In this document: piece after piece, positions 1 to 8,508 of the stretch
Numbering within the stretch: the stretch's first letter is position 1
How the letters are laid out: each line of letters opens with the position of its first letter
Source of the DNA: Rhabdochromatium marinum
Lineage (GTDB): Bacteria; Pseudomonadota; Gammaproteobacteria; Chromatiales; Chromatiaceae
Length of the DNA stretch: 32,579 nt
Assembly (NCBI RefSeq): GCF_016583795.1
Contig: NZ_NRRS01000065.1
Span: 1-32,579, forward strand
Direction of reading: 5' to 3'
Translations under genes and position numbers: made by a program
Notes under the pieces: generated by a model
Seen by the model: only the letters and a program-made list of their open reading frames with translations
Databases searched by the model: none
What the model was told of the DNA's origin: nothing

Positions 1-1
1 G

Positions 2-103
2 GGCGCCAAGATTGTTTTGAGCTTACGTGCATTGGTTCAGTCGACCGGACGCTGGGCGCAATTCTGGGACAAGATCGATCAGTTCGGTGCTCAGCCTTGC
101 TAA
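2..103 (+). CDS. C-terminal tail of a probable transposase (partial, runs off window start)
   Basis: An open frame enters at base 2 and ends at TAA (101-103), encoding 33 residues rich in hydrophobic and aromatic positions (motifs AKIVLSLRAL and RWAQFWDKID). The codon choice looks like real coding sequence, and the frame is more convincing than either frame on the other strand. The tail reads like the end of an insertion-sequence transposase, but I cannot name the family with confidence. Its position directly beyond the cut-off start of a minus-strand gene (from 179) fits an insertion sequence whose right end lies between 104 and about 165. Alternative: the end of an unrelated chromosomal gene. 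Confidence 0.4.
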   Translation, partial: GAKIVLSLRALVQSTGRWAQFWDKIDQFGAQPC

Positions 104-179
104 GGACATTATTGAAAGGTAGCACCCTGTCGGTCGAGTTGGGACCCGTGATGCGAAAGACCGTCTGCTGCCAGTCCAT
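104..179 (-). pseudogene. Truncated start of the gene downstream of trypco1
   Basis: On the minus strand, 16 bp after the trypco1 stop, an ATG at 179-177 is preceded by a good GGGAG ribosome-binding site 5-6 nt away. The first residues (MDWQQTVFRITGPN) look like a plausible protein start, but the following sequence quickly loses coding character and runs into the plus-strand transposase tail. I infer that a second operon gene began here and was cut by an insertion. Trypco1 genes are known to neighbour trypsin-like peptidase genes, so the lost gene may have been one; no protease motif is visible in what remains. The boundary at 104 is approximate. Reading on to base 1 shows no stop in this frame. 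Confidence 0.35.
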
Positions 180-195
180 GCGGGCTCCCGTTGGC

Positions 196-516
196 CTATT
201 CCGGTGCCTTCGGCCGGACCTTGAGAGTAAAACTGAGATTGGCGCTGCCCGTACCTTGTACAACGAAGAGCTTACCACTGGCTTCAAATCCGAGGCCGAG
301 CTGGATCTCGACTTCGTCGATGGTGAGATCGCGGTTGAGCTCGCTCCACACCGACGCCAACGGCTGGACCGCCTTGAGCAGCAGCTCCTGGGCTTGGTCC
401 ATAGCACCCTCTGCCAGCTCGGCCGCGCTGGCGGCAATTTGTTTGGGAGTCTCCTCGGGATTGGAGGACACCTCCACCAGGAGGCCGTCACGCAATTGAA
501 TCAACTCAGTGGCCAT
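196..516 (-). CDS. Trypsin-co-occurring domain 1 (Trypco1 / CU044_2847 family) protein
   Basis: This 106-residue protein matches the Trypco1 family from memory: it opens with a short beta strand pair (ELIQLRDGLLVEV), has a central helix around residues 28-50 with DQAQELLLKAVQPL, then the family-typical stretch EVEIQLGLGFEASGKLFVV (residues 70-88), and ends in beta strands. It is close to full family length (about 100-110). The ATG at 516 follows a GGGGAAAG ribosome-binding site. Such proteins are known as accessory partners of trypsin-like peptidases and other effectors in bacterial conflict systems. The exact biochemical role is unknown. Here the likely partner gene (from 179) is cut short, and two caspase-like proteases lie nearby, so it may be an orphan remnant or a part of the larger island. 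Confidence 0.8.
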   Translation of the reverse strand: MATELIQLRDGLLVEVSSNPEETPKQIAASAAELAEGAMDQAQELLLKAVQPLASVWSELNRDLTIDEVEIQLGLGFEASGKLFVVQGTGSANLSFTLKVRPKAPE

Positions 517-1189
517 ACGCTTTCCCCACGTTAACCTTACCGACCCGTCGCCGAATTGTCATCGAAAACGCGACGTTTGTCCTTCTTTCGGTCTTAAAGC
601 CTTGCGGCTTTTCACGAACGCATGACATAAGCCATCCACAGATCGAGTGGCGCTCGAGCTGTGTTTGCTTATCAAGGGTGAGTCGTTGTCAAGGCGGATA
701 TTTTAGAGCGCGGCCAGGGGTCAGTCCAGCCTGCGATCGAGAGAGCTTCGGCGACCGCTTCCAAGATCGAAAAGTCACCGACCTGCAATCGACCGGTGGC
801 CGCTTGAGAAGCCAGCAATCGACTTGCCTGACTCGGTGATCCTATCGGTCATGCTGACAAGCTGGTGTGCCGACGCAACGCGACTCTCCCTTCGCTTACA
901 CCGAGAGTGCGATTTCTACCCTCAAGATGCAGCGAGCGACGCGAGCGGGCCTTGCTGGGTTCACTCCTTGAAAAGTTGTTGCAACCAGCATACGTCAACA
1001 CCATTAAGGGCGTTTGGTCGCTGCTGTGCTCCTGGCTATGGCCCCACCGGGGAGTCTCCCAGGAAAGGATCACCCCTATATCTGAGCTTTTTTCAATTCG
1101 TTCATAATACCTGCGTGCGTGACCAGAGGCCCCTCCCTGCGCTGGTGGTCTAGCTGTTCAAAGATCTGTTTGCGGAGATTCATTGACCC
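517..1189. other. Gene-free stretch between trypco1 and the caspase-Hsp90 gene
   Basis: About 670 bp without a convincing gene. The short open frames here (for example 824-1153 plus, 849-1073 minus) have erratic composition and no ribosome-binding sites. GC content is lower than in the flanking genes. A TAATAC hexamer at 1105-1110 could be a -10 box for the caspase-Hsp90 gene, but the matching -35 position (CTGAGC, 1082-1087) is weak. Two near-copies of CCTGCRATCGA occur near 729 and 781. The stretch could be decayed mobile-element or gene remnants left between two divergent units. Confidence 0.5.
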
Positions 1190-4100
1190 ATGACACGCAA
1201 GGCCCTACTGCTCGGCATCGACGCCTACGAAGAAGACACGCTGCGGCTGGCCGCCGCCGCGCGGGACGTGCCGGAGCTGGCCAAGGCGCTGGTGCTCGCC
1301 GGATTCGACCCGGCGCAGGTACAGTCCGTCGTCGGCGGTGAGGGGCCTTATCTCAGCACCGCCAACCTGCGCAAGCAGATCAAGGGCCTGCTGGCGGATG
1401 CCCGGCGCGGCGACGAGGTGCTCGTCTACTTCTCGGGGCACGGCATTGAGCAGGCCGGGCGCCGGTTGCTGCTGCCGCAGGACTTTGATGCCCAGCAGCC
1501 CGCAAATGCCGCAGCAATGATCGGCGACACCAGCTTGTACGAGCTGGCCCGGTCCGAGGAATGCGGCGCGGATTCGGTCATCTTCGTCATCGACGCCTGC
1601 CGCAACGACTCGCCGCCGGCCACCCTGATCGCCAAGTCGGGGCTGGCAGCATCACCCGCAGAGCCCAACCCCAGCGCCGAGACGCCCAGCATCGCCTTCC
1701 TGTTCAGCTGCGGAACCGGCGAGGTCAGCCTCGCCACGGACGGCGACGAGGCCATGAGCTTCTTTACCCACGCGCTGTGCGAGGCGCTGACCGCCGACGA
1801 TGACTTGAGCACCCTCGACCAACTGCGCCAGGCCGTCCAAGAACGCCTCAATGAGGCCCTGCGGCCCATGGCCAAGCAGCAGACCGTGACCCTGGGCGAG
1901 CTCAAATGCACCGGCCGCGGCGGCGAACCGCTGGCGCTGATGCTGAAGGACAACCCCGCCACTCGCTTGCGCCAGCGCATCGAGCGCAGCCGCTGGGTCC
2001 GGTGCATCGAGGATGGGGCGTTGCTGCGCATGGTCGCCGCCGCCAGCGACGGCCTCGTCATTCAGCTCAGGGCGCTGATCACCGAGGCGGAGGATCTGTG
2101 CCGCACCCAGCGCGAGGCGCTGCCCGCCCAGCGCTGGAGCGACGACGCGATGCCGGCGCGTGCCGTGCAGCGCCTGGAACTGCTGCTGGACCAACAGCCC
2201 GAGCCCTGGCTCACGCCAGCGGAGGCGGCCATCGCCATCGCCATCCCGCACCTCTACGAGGCCATCCTCGCTGCGGCCGAGCAGCGCCTGCAGCGCGACG
2301 GCAACCCGCTGGCGCTGGACGGCTATGCGCCGGAGTCAAGCCGCATGGCGCTGGCGCTGCGCAACCGCTTCGCCTCCGAGGCCGCCCACGGCCGCCGCCG
2401 GGAGCTGCTGCAAAGGCGCGGCCTTGACGCTGCCGCAGACGACCTCGCCGCTTGGCAGATGCTGCGCTTCCTGCACGAGAGTGGTGAACTCTGGGACTAT
2501 GCCAGCGGTGGCGCCAGCAACCGCAGCTGGCTCGGCCGGGCGCTGGACTCGCTGTTCGCACCAGCACCAATGGCTGAGGTCAGCGCGGACCACCGCGTGC
2601 CGCGCGTGCTGGACGGCTGTCGGCTCGTGGCCCTCGCCCGCCTCGCCTTCGCCGGCTTCGATGACATCCAACTGGAAGCCAACCGCGAGCGCGGCCGGCA
2701 ACTGGAGCGCGACCGCTGCTTCGGCGAGGGCCGGGCGCAGTGGTGCGTGGACGAGGTGAAGCTCGCACACCTGGCCAACCTCGCCTTCGGGCTCGCGCTG
2801 GACGCCCGCCGCCTGCCGGCGCTGCTGGCGGAGCACCTGGGCGTGGACCCGCTGGTGACGGCCGAGTCCCTGCGCGCGACGCTCGGCACCGGCGAATGGC
2901 ACCGCAACGGCGATGGCCTGTCGCTGCGCCTAGACTGCCCGCACGAGGCCCTGGACGCGGCGCTGGAGACGCATGTACGGGACCTCGACGAGCACCTGAG
3001 CCGGCTCGGCCGCGAGCAGGTACTGTCCACCGAACTGCTGGTGCACCTGCCCCGGCGCCTGGATGAGAACGTCTCGCCGCCATGCGACGACGACGTGCCG
3101 CGCTTCGCCCGGCCGCATCTCAGCTTCACGCTGGACCAGGCACGGGTGCGGGAGCTGTTGATGGGTGAGAACCTCTACGGTGACCCGGCCCTGGCCCTGC
3201 GCGAGCTCTACCAGAACGCGCTGGACGCCTGCCGCTACCGCCGCACCCGCGAGCGCTGGCTGCGTCACGAACGCCGGCTCGACGATCAGCAGCCCAGCTA
3301 CAAGGGCCTGATCAGCTTCCGCGCTGGCAGTGCCAACGGCCGTGCCTACCTCGAGTGCGAGGACAACGGCATCGGCATGACCGAGCGCCACCTGCGCGGC
3401 CTGTTCGCCAAGGCCGGCCGGCGCTTCGCCGACAGTCACGAGTTCCACCTGGAGCAGGCGAACTGGGACGCCGCCAGTATCCCGTTCTTCCCGAACAGCC
3501 GCTTCGGCATTGGCGTGTTCAGCTATTTCATGCTCGCCGACGAGGTCGTCGTTGAGAGCCGACGGCTGGACGCCGACGGCATCGACCGCGAGCCGGGCAT
3601 CCGCGCCCGCATCGTCGGCAGCGGTAGCCTATTCCGGCTGCAGCCCTTCAGCGGCGAGCCGCGCGGCACCCGGATCCGGCTGTACCTGAACCGCAGCGAC
3701 CTAGACCCCGCCAAGCTGCTGGACGGTATCACCGACTGGCTGTGGGTGCCGGAGTTCGATGTCGAGATAGACGGCAGAAGGGTGTTCAGGATGCCTGCGG
3801 GAGAGCCTGGACCCGTAATGATGCGGAAATGCGGGCCGCTGATCCCGATTCCCGAGAGTGCCGGGGATGCCGGACAGGTGCGGGTTTGGTGGGGTGTGGG
3901 ACTGGTTCAACCCCAGCCGGTGCAACATTTCAGACTGGAAGCCAAGTTTCAACTGATGAGTGACGGCATTGCTACCGCCCACGAATCTGGAGACGAGGCC
4001 GGCGGATTGGTCATCAATCTCTGTGAGCAATGGCAAGCGAGCCTATCGGTCGAGCGCAATAAGATCATCTTATGGACCGAGGCCGCGACCTGGGTCCGCT

Positions 4101-5737
4101 GCATCCTGCGGGACTACGGCTGGCTTGTCCTCCGGGATCGGCCGGAATTCGCGCTCGCCACCCTCGGCGAGCTGTTAGAGAAGCATCCCAGCGCCATCTA
4201 CCGCCTGGATCGGGAGCTGCGTGCTGGGCGAGGCACCGAAGGTGGACGACCCTGGGTCAAAAACCGCGAAAAGGTATCGGATACCGTCGGTCTCTTCGAA
4301 GCCGACCTTCTTATCCAATCGAGCTATGACCCGGAGCCGCGCGGCTCCGGGCCGCCAGTTCGATTGAAACCGACGGCTACCGGTCTGTTGAGAGGACGCT
4401 CGAAGGCCCTCAAGGCGAGAGGCTTCAGAGCGTCAGCACCATTCGATGCATTGGCGCGGTTCGACACGAACCTCGAGGACCCAGTTATTGGCGCATGGAC
4501 GCTCCTCACAAGGTTCCTGACCAATCTTAAGGGTACCAACAGCGGCATCTTCACCCCTGCGAGCCCTCTTGATGTCTACTGCGCCGTGAACGCGACCGCG
4601 ACGCAGCTTGAGATCACTCGTTCGGAAGCGGCAACCATAGCCCGATCATTGGGGACGTTCGGGATACAATTGGACGACCTTAATGAGGCATCTGCGCTCC
4701 CGCCACTTACCGAAGTGCAGCTCCGATTGTTGTCACTTAAGAATGACGGTCGAGCACCCTGGTCGGCAGTAATCACGCCTGCCTGCATCATCTGCTCTTC
4801 AGTAGTAGCGAACATAACGGTCGAAGAGATGCACGCGCAGGCTGAATCGCTGACGCACCTAGTGCAGGCGGTGCCGGAACTTGCTGCCACGTCGGCCCTC
4901 AGGGATCATCTGACGCAGATCCAGGTGGCACTGCTGAACGATAGATACTACCCCTTAGCCGTCACTGGCGATCTGTCGATCACCCGCCTCGCCCGTGTCG
5001 CCAAGCGCTTGCACGCACCGATTCGCCAGGTTGTTGCAGAGGCAAGACCGCTGCTCGGCGATGTCGTTCAGGCTCAACAGGCGGAACGACTGGCGCTATT
5101 GGCGACACTCCCGGAGACGGCCGTGGATCTACTGGGCGAAGTGAATCTCAACCCGAACCTCTGGACCGGTCGCCTCCACGCGGGCCGACTGATCGCAAAG
5201 GCGTTGGCGCAACCGATACCACTTGAGCAGGTGATCAACGATGCCCGGCCGCTGGCAGACTTAGGGATCGAGATTCCGAGGCTGAATCCCGCTGGCGACG
5301 TCGAAGCAGCCGATCAACGATGCCTGAAACTGCTCTCGCCCAGCCTAAATGCCGACCATCTGTACCGCAATAACGTCGATCGTGGTCAACTGCTGCGAGC
5401 CGCCGTGGAGTGGTCCATCTCCGTCGAGCGCGTCCGGGAAATCGCCGTGCCGCTGAGCAGCCTCAATGTCGAGGTAGCAGATATCAATGCGATGAACAGG
5501 TCGATCGCAAGGGACGAGGCTCTGGTGCTCGCATTGCAACCGCTGGACCGATACATTGACTGGGGATGTGGCCGGCTGGACCCCTGGTGGCTAGCAAGCT
5601 GCTGCGTTGAGCGCAACAAAGACCCCACCGACTTCCGCAAGCCGCTAGAGCTTTTGCAAGCCTTCGGTATCGACGCCGATGAGTGCCTGCGTTTCACGGA
5701 TTTTTGCGCCGATGAGGACACTGGATCAACCGGCTGA
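1190..5737 (+). CDS. Caspase-like protease fused to Hsp90-type ATPase with six C-terminal repeats
   Basis: This is a 1515-residue multidomain protein. Residues 1-240 form a caspase/metacaspase-like (C14) domain with the expected dyad: His84 in YFSGHG and Cys137 in VIDACRND. Residues about 240-600 are helical and unassigned; related systems carry an HD-like linker here. Residues about 650-900 form an Hsp90/GHKL ATPase: Asn676 in ELYQNALDA, Asp725 and glycines in EDNGIGM, Gly773/775 in FGIGVF, and a GEPRGT loop near 822-827. From 1142 six repeat units start every 67 residues. The start ATG follows GGAG 12 nt upstream. The family role is inferred: the ATPase and repeats sense a trigger and release the protease, as proposed for caspase-containing conflict systems. 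GC content falls sharply after about 3760, so the C-terminus has a different history. The tail overlaps the convergent gene by 12 bp. Confidence 0.88.
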   Translation: MTRKALLLGIDAYEEDTLRLAAAARDVPELAKALVLAGFDPAQVQSVVGGEGPYLSTANLRKQIKGLLADARRGDEVLVYFSGHGIEQAGRRLLLPQDFDAQQPANAAAMIGDTSLYELARSEECGADSVIFVIDACRNDSPPATLIAKSGLAASPAEPNPSAETPSIAFLFSCGTGEVSLATDGDEAMSFFTHALCEALTADDDLSTLDQLRQAVQERLNEALRPMAKQQTVTLGELKCTGRGGEPLALMLKDNPATRLRQRIERSRWVRCIEDGALLRMVAAASDGLVIQLRALITEAEDLCRTQREALPAQRWSDDAMPARAVQRLELLLDQQPEPWLTPAEAAIAIAIPHLYEAILAAAEQRLQRDGNPLALDGYAPESSRMALALRNRFASEAAHGRRRELLQRRGLDAAADDLAAWQMLRFLHESGELWDYASGGASNRSWLGRALDSLFAPAPMAEVSADHRVPRVLDGCRLVALARLAFAGFDDIQLEANRERGRQLERDRCFGEGRAQWCVDEVKLAHLANLAFGLALDARRLPALLAEHLGVDPLVTAESLRATLGTGEWHRNGDGLSLRLDCPHEALDAALETHVRDLDEHLSRLGREQVLSTELLVHLPRRLDENVSPPCDDDVPRFARPHLSFTLDQARVRELLMGENLYGDPALALRELYQNALDACRYRRTRERWLRHERRLDDQQPSYKGLISFRAGSANGRAYLECEDNGIGMTERHLRGLFAKAGRRFADSHEFHLEQANWDAASIPFFPNSRFGIGVFSYFMLADEVVVESRRLDADGIDREPGIRARIVGSGSLFRLQPFSGEPRGTRIRLYLNRSDLDPAKLLDGITDWLWVPEFDVEIDGRRVFRMPAGEPGPVMMRKCGPLIPIPESAGDAGQVRVWWGVGLVQPQPVQHFRLEAKFQLMSDGIATAHESGDEAGGLVINLCEQWQASLSVERNKIILWTEAATWVRCILRDYGWLVLRDRPEFALATLGELLEKHPSAIYRLDRELRAGRGTEGGRPWVKNREKVSDTVGLFEADLLIQSSYDPEPRGSGPPVRLKPTATGLLRGRSKALKARGFRASAPFDALARFDTNLEDPVIGAWTLLTRFLTNLKGTNSGIFTPASPLDVYCAVNATATQLEITRSEAATIARSLGTFGIQLDDLNEASALPPLTEVQLRLLSLKNDGRAPWSAVITPACIICSSVVANITVEEMHAQAESLTHLVQAVPELAATSALRDHLTQIQVALLNDRYYPLAVTGDLSITRLARVAKRLHAPIRQVVAEARPLLGDVVQAQQAERLALLATLPETAVDLLGEVNLNPNLWTGRLHAGRLIAKALAQPIPLEQVINDARPLADLGIEIPRLNPAGDVEAADQRCLKLLSPSLNADHLYRNNVDRGQLLRAAVEWSISVERVREIAVPLSSLNVEVADINAMNRSIARDEALVLALQPLDRYIDWGCGRLDPWWLASCCVERNKDPTDFRKPLELLQAFGIDADECLRFTDFCADEDTGSTG
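4613..5737 (+). repeat. Six protein repeat units of exactly 67 residues (201 bp) in the caspase-Hsp90 gene
   Basis: Units begin at 4613, 4814, 5015, 5216, 5417 and 5618 (residues 1142, 1209, 1276, 1343, 1410, 1477), a constant 201-bp step. The shared pattern is a helix with Ala at unit position 10 and Leu at 13, often Pro at 12, followed by a short strand with Gly-Ile or Val near 17-18: compare ITRSEAATIARSLGTFGI, IPLEQVINDARPLADLGI and ISVERVREIAVPLSSLNV. The last unit is cut short by the stop codon. The DNA itself is diverged, so the repeat is visible only at protein level. The pattern resembles the winged-helix-like repeats that follow Hsp90 domains in conflict proteins; that match is by memory. 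Confidence 0.8.
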
Positions 5738-7462
5738 CGAGGCGCCCGGAGACCGGGTCGATTCCCAGGGCTGATCACGGAGCGCAGCAATCCGTTCCTC
5801 AATGACCGCCCGCGGCAGGTTCGCCGCGCGGGCCAGCGCCGGGATATCAATGTCGAGCACCCTGCGGCAGGCGCTGTCCAGGGCTTCTTTCACCAGGCTG
5901 TCGATCCAGTCGGGCGCACCGCCCTCGGCCGGCGCTGCTGGGTCTTCGGACAGCGCAACGGAGAGGCTGGGGCCGAGCGGTGTGGCCTCGGCGGCAGGCG
6001 CCAGGGACTTGGTGACGATGCTGTCGAGGTCGAGCCGGTCCAGGTGTCGGCGTAGTCCATCGACGGGGCGTCCGACCCTGAAGCCAGGCAGGCCTGTCAT
6101 CATTCGAGGCGCCTCGCTGCGCAGGGCATCGAAGACCGCCTCCATCCGCGCATTGCGGCTTGCCACCTCCCGCCTTGGGGCCATTGAGTCCGAGGACAGG
6201 TCGAAATCCTCGACGGTGTCGAGGAAGACCACATCCCGGTTGTTCGGCAGCAGGTAGGGCCGCGCGGTGTGCTCGGGCCTGGGCTTGGCGTGGGTCTGCA
6301 CCGGTGGGCTCCAGGTGGTCCAGGCGCTGTCCGCGCGCTGAAAGCGGCTGATCCAGCTCAGGATGCCGTCCGCAGGTATTAGGCCGCCGAGGTCGGCATC
6401 GGCGTCGATGACGGCGCGCAGGCCGGCGCGGAGCATCGGCGGCTCAACGAAGGGCTCCTGCGGGGGCCGATTACCGCCCAGGCGCTGCCAGGCGCGCCAT
6501 TGGAGCGCGCGCACGTCGGGCACGTCGCCGAGCAGGTTATAGCGCAGGTTGTCGAGCACGATATGCAGGTTGTCGGGGCTGGACTCGGGGGCCATCAGCA
6601 ACAGGTGGGCACCGATGAGTCCGAGCATCGGATCGCGGAAGTTGCCGTTGAAAAGTTCCCGGCGCATCGCGCCGGGCAACAGATCGCGGCCCTGGCGCAG
6701 GCCGAGCAGACCCATGTCGGTGCTCTGGGCGTAGCCGCTGTTCGGGTCGAAGGGCACGCCGCAGTTCAGCAGCAGGATACTGGCCCGCTCCACCTGCGGG
6801 TGGCCATCGAAGGGTACGTAGACCTGGGTGTCCCAGTCGTCGAACAGGGTCAGCGCGATGGCGCGGCTGCCGGAGGGGTCCATCCAGCGCAGCCGGTAGA
6901 AGCCGGGGGGTAGACGGCGCGAGAAGGCGAGCCAGCCGTCGGCGGCGTCGGCCTGGGTGTGCTCTTCGCCGAACAGGGACAGGATGGCGCCGTCACGGTC
7001 GCAGAGTTCGAGCCCGTTGCCGACCCAGACGCCTGCGGCAGCCTCGCGGGAGGAGGCGCGGACGAAGATGAAGAGCCGCGGGTCGTCGCCAGCGCCGGTG
7101 ATCGACAGCGGCCCGCTGCCGGTATCTGCGGCGCTCCAGGTTTGGGCCGGCTCGCGGTAGTAGTGCGCTGCGGTGCTGCTGTCGCTGGTGGGCAGTGCGG
7201 AGCGCCGCTGCGGCGCCGCGATGACGCGGTCCACCGGCGCCTCGGGGCCGTGCCGAAGAACCACGTCAGCGATGAGTTCGCCGCGCCGCACACGCACCGG
7301 GTATAGACCGGGCGGCAGATCGCATTGTAGCTCGCCGTCTGCCGCAGCGAGCGGCCGATTACGGCCGTCGCTGACCCGGATGCGGCTCAGCCGATCAATG
7401 CGGCCGTCCAGCTCGACCTGGATGCGGAACGGATAGGTGACGCCGGGCTCAGAAGCGGACAT
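5726..7462 (-). CDS. Unrecognised 578-residue protein encoded with a caspase-like protease
   Basis: I do not recognise this family. The N-terminal 200 residues look beta-rich and contain the same short motif twice, LPPGLYPVRV (49-58) and LPPGFYRLRW (184-193), suggesting two related beta-sandwich units. Residues about 230-340 are mixed (MGLLGLRQGRDLLPGAMRREL, then a helix-rich part). A low-complexity, proline-containing linker follows. The last 70 residues are helical (WIDSLVKEALDSACRR, then a helix-turn-helix-like IPALARAANLPRAVIEERI). There is no signal peptide or membrane segment. The ATG at 7462 follows GAGGTG and overlaps the end of the caspase gene by 14 bp, so the two are translationally coupled. 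It may be the scaffold, target or sensor of the protease. The 3' end overlaps the convergent caspase-Hsp90 gene. Confidence 0.75.
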   Translation of the reverse strand: MSASEPGVTYPFRIQVELDGRIDRLSRIRVSDGRNRPLAAADGELQCDLPPGLYPVRVRRGELIADVVLRHGPEAPVDRVIAAPQRRSALPTSDSSTAAHYYREPAQTWSAADTGSGPLSITGAGDDPRLFIFVRASSREAAAGVWVGNGLELCDRDGAILSLFGEEHTQADAADGWLAFSRRLPPGFYRLRWMDPSGSRAIALTLFDDWDTQVYVPFDGHPQVERASILLLNCGVPFDPNSGYAQSTDMGLLGLRQGRDLLPGAMRRELFNGNFRDPMLGLIGAHLLLMAPESSPDNLHIVLDNLRYNLLGDVPDVRALQWRAWQRLGGNRPPQEPFVEPPMLRAGLRAVIDADADLGGLIPADGILSWISRFQRADSAWTTWSPPVQTHAKPRPEHTARPYLLPNNRDVVFLDTVEDFDLSSDSMAPRREVASRNARMEAVFDALRSEAPRMMTGLPGFRVGRPVDGLRRHLDRLDLDSIVTKSLAPAAEATPLGPSLSVALSEDPAAPAEGGAPDWIDSLVKEALDSACRRVLDIDIPALARAANLPRAVIEERIAALRDQPWESTRSPGASSAG

Positions 7463-8486
7463 GGTTCACCTCGTCGCGCGTGCGCTGCACGAAGAACCGC
7501 TCCTCGCCGGTGGCAAGGTCCTCCAGGCGGTGATGGCCCATGTCGAGCCGCAGCGCCCAGGGGCCGGTGTCCACGGCATCCTCGCGCAGCACCGCGAGCT
7601 GCGGAGACTCCAGCCGTACTGGCCCTTGGCGGCCGTCGATGAAGCGGATCTCGCAGTTGGCGGCAGGCCCGGACATCGGATCCGGCAGGCGCGACCCGAA
7701 CAACGCCGGTGGGTCCGCAGGTAGGCTGGAGACCACCTCCACCTGCTGGCGCTGCCCATGGGCATCGGCCATTTCCGGTACCCGATGCTCCAGGTACTCT
7801 TTCAGATCTGCGGCGACGACGCCACCCTGCGGCTGCCCCGTTGCCGCGCCCCGCAGACCCTCCAGCAGCGCGGCGGTCAGGTGACCCCGGACGCGCTCGC
7901 CGCCGGCGCGGTCCTCGAACGCGGCTTGCTGGAACTCGGTGGCATAGGCGATGAAACAGCGGCTGCCGCCGGCGCTTTCATCCGGTCGGACGCAGTTCAG
8001 CTCGCTGCCGAGGCCGGTGGCCGCGATCTCGCGCAGACGGCAGCAATCGAGGATGACGACGACCTCCCGAAAACGCATGCACTGGTGAAACAGTCGCCGA
8101 TACTGGCCGCTGCTCAAGGCCGCTTGGCGGCGGCGGAAGGACCAGTTGGCCATGCACAGCGAGACATCGTCGATCTGTTCGGCGTGGCCGTGGCCGCTGA
8201 AGTAGAAGTAGAAGCGCCGTGGCTCCGGGACCAGCTGCGCGGCGTCCCAGAGCCGCTCCAGGGCGGTGTCTACCGCATCCCGCGCCGGGCGTAACGGCGA
8301 GGCGGTGGAGAGGATGATCTCGCAGTGCGAGGCGGGCAGGCCGCCGCCGCCCTCGTGGTCGATCAGCCAGCCGGCGAAGTCGCGGGCATCATCCACTGCG
8401 CCTTGCAGGTTATTGCCACCGACCCCGTAGGCGGGGTAGTCGTTGATGCCGATCACCAGGGCGAAGTCGTTGGCCTGCTCGGACAT
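7449..8486 (-). CDS. Caspase-like (C14) protease
   Basis: This is a 345-residue cysteine protease of the caspase/metacaspase fold. The first strand and turn (FALVIGINDYPAY, 8-20) are typical for bacterial caspase-like domains. The catalytic His is His99 in FYFSGHGHAEQ and the Cys is Cys148 or Cys149 in VVILDCCRLRE; the DxC pattern favours Cys149. The domain occupies about residues 1-250. The last 80-90 residues are beta-rich, with GPWALRLDMG resembling the LPPG-Y-R motifs of the next gene's product. Family knowledge: such proteases cleave after basic or acidic residues and often act as effectors in immunity. An AAGG ribosome-binding site precedes the ATG. It sits 22 bp after the hydrolase gene and overlaps the 578-residue gene, making a three-gene operon. 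Confidence 0.88.
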   Translation of the reverse strand: MSEQANDFALVIGINDYPAYGVGGNNLQGAVDDARDFAGWLIDHEGGGGLPASHCEIILSTASPLRPARDAVDTALERLWDAAQLVPEPRRFYFYFSGHGHAEQIDDVSLCMANWSFRRRQAALSSGQYRRLFHQCMRFREVVVILDCCRLREIAATGLGSELNCVRPDESAGGSRCFIAYATEFQQAAFEDRAGGERVRGHLTAALLEGLRGAATGQPQGGVVAADLKEYLEHRVPEMADAHGQRQQVEVVSSLPADPPALFGSRLPDPMSGPAANCEIRFIDGRQGPVRLESPQLAVLREDAVDTGPWALRLDMGHHRLEDLATGEERFFVQRTRDEVNHVRF

Positions 8487-8508
8487 GGTCGTACCTTGGG
8501 GCCGCGCG

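Noticed and set aside
517-1189. Hidden gene or CRISPR-like array in the long gene-free stretch
   Set aside because: No regular repeat-spacer pattern and no coding-like frame; only two short near-repeats are visible.
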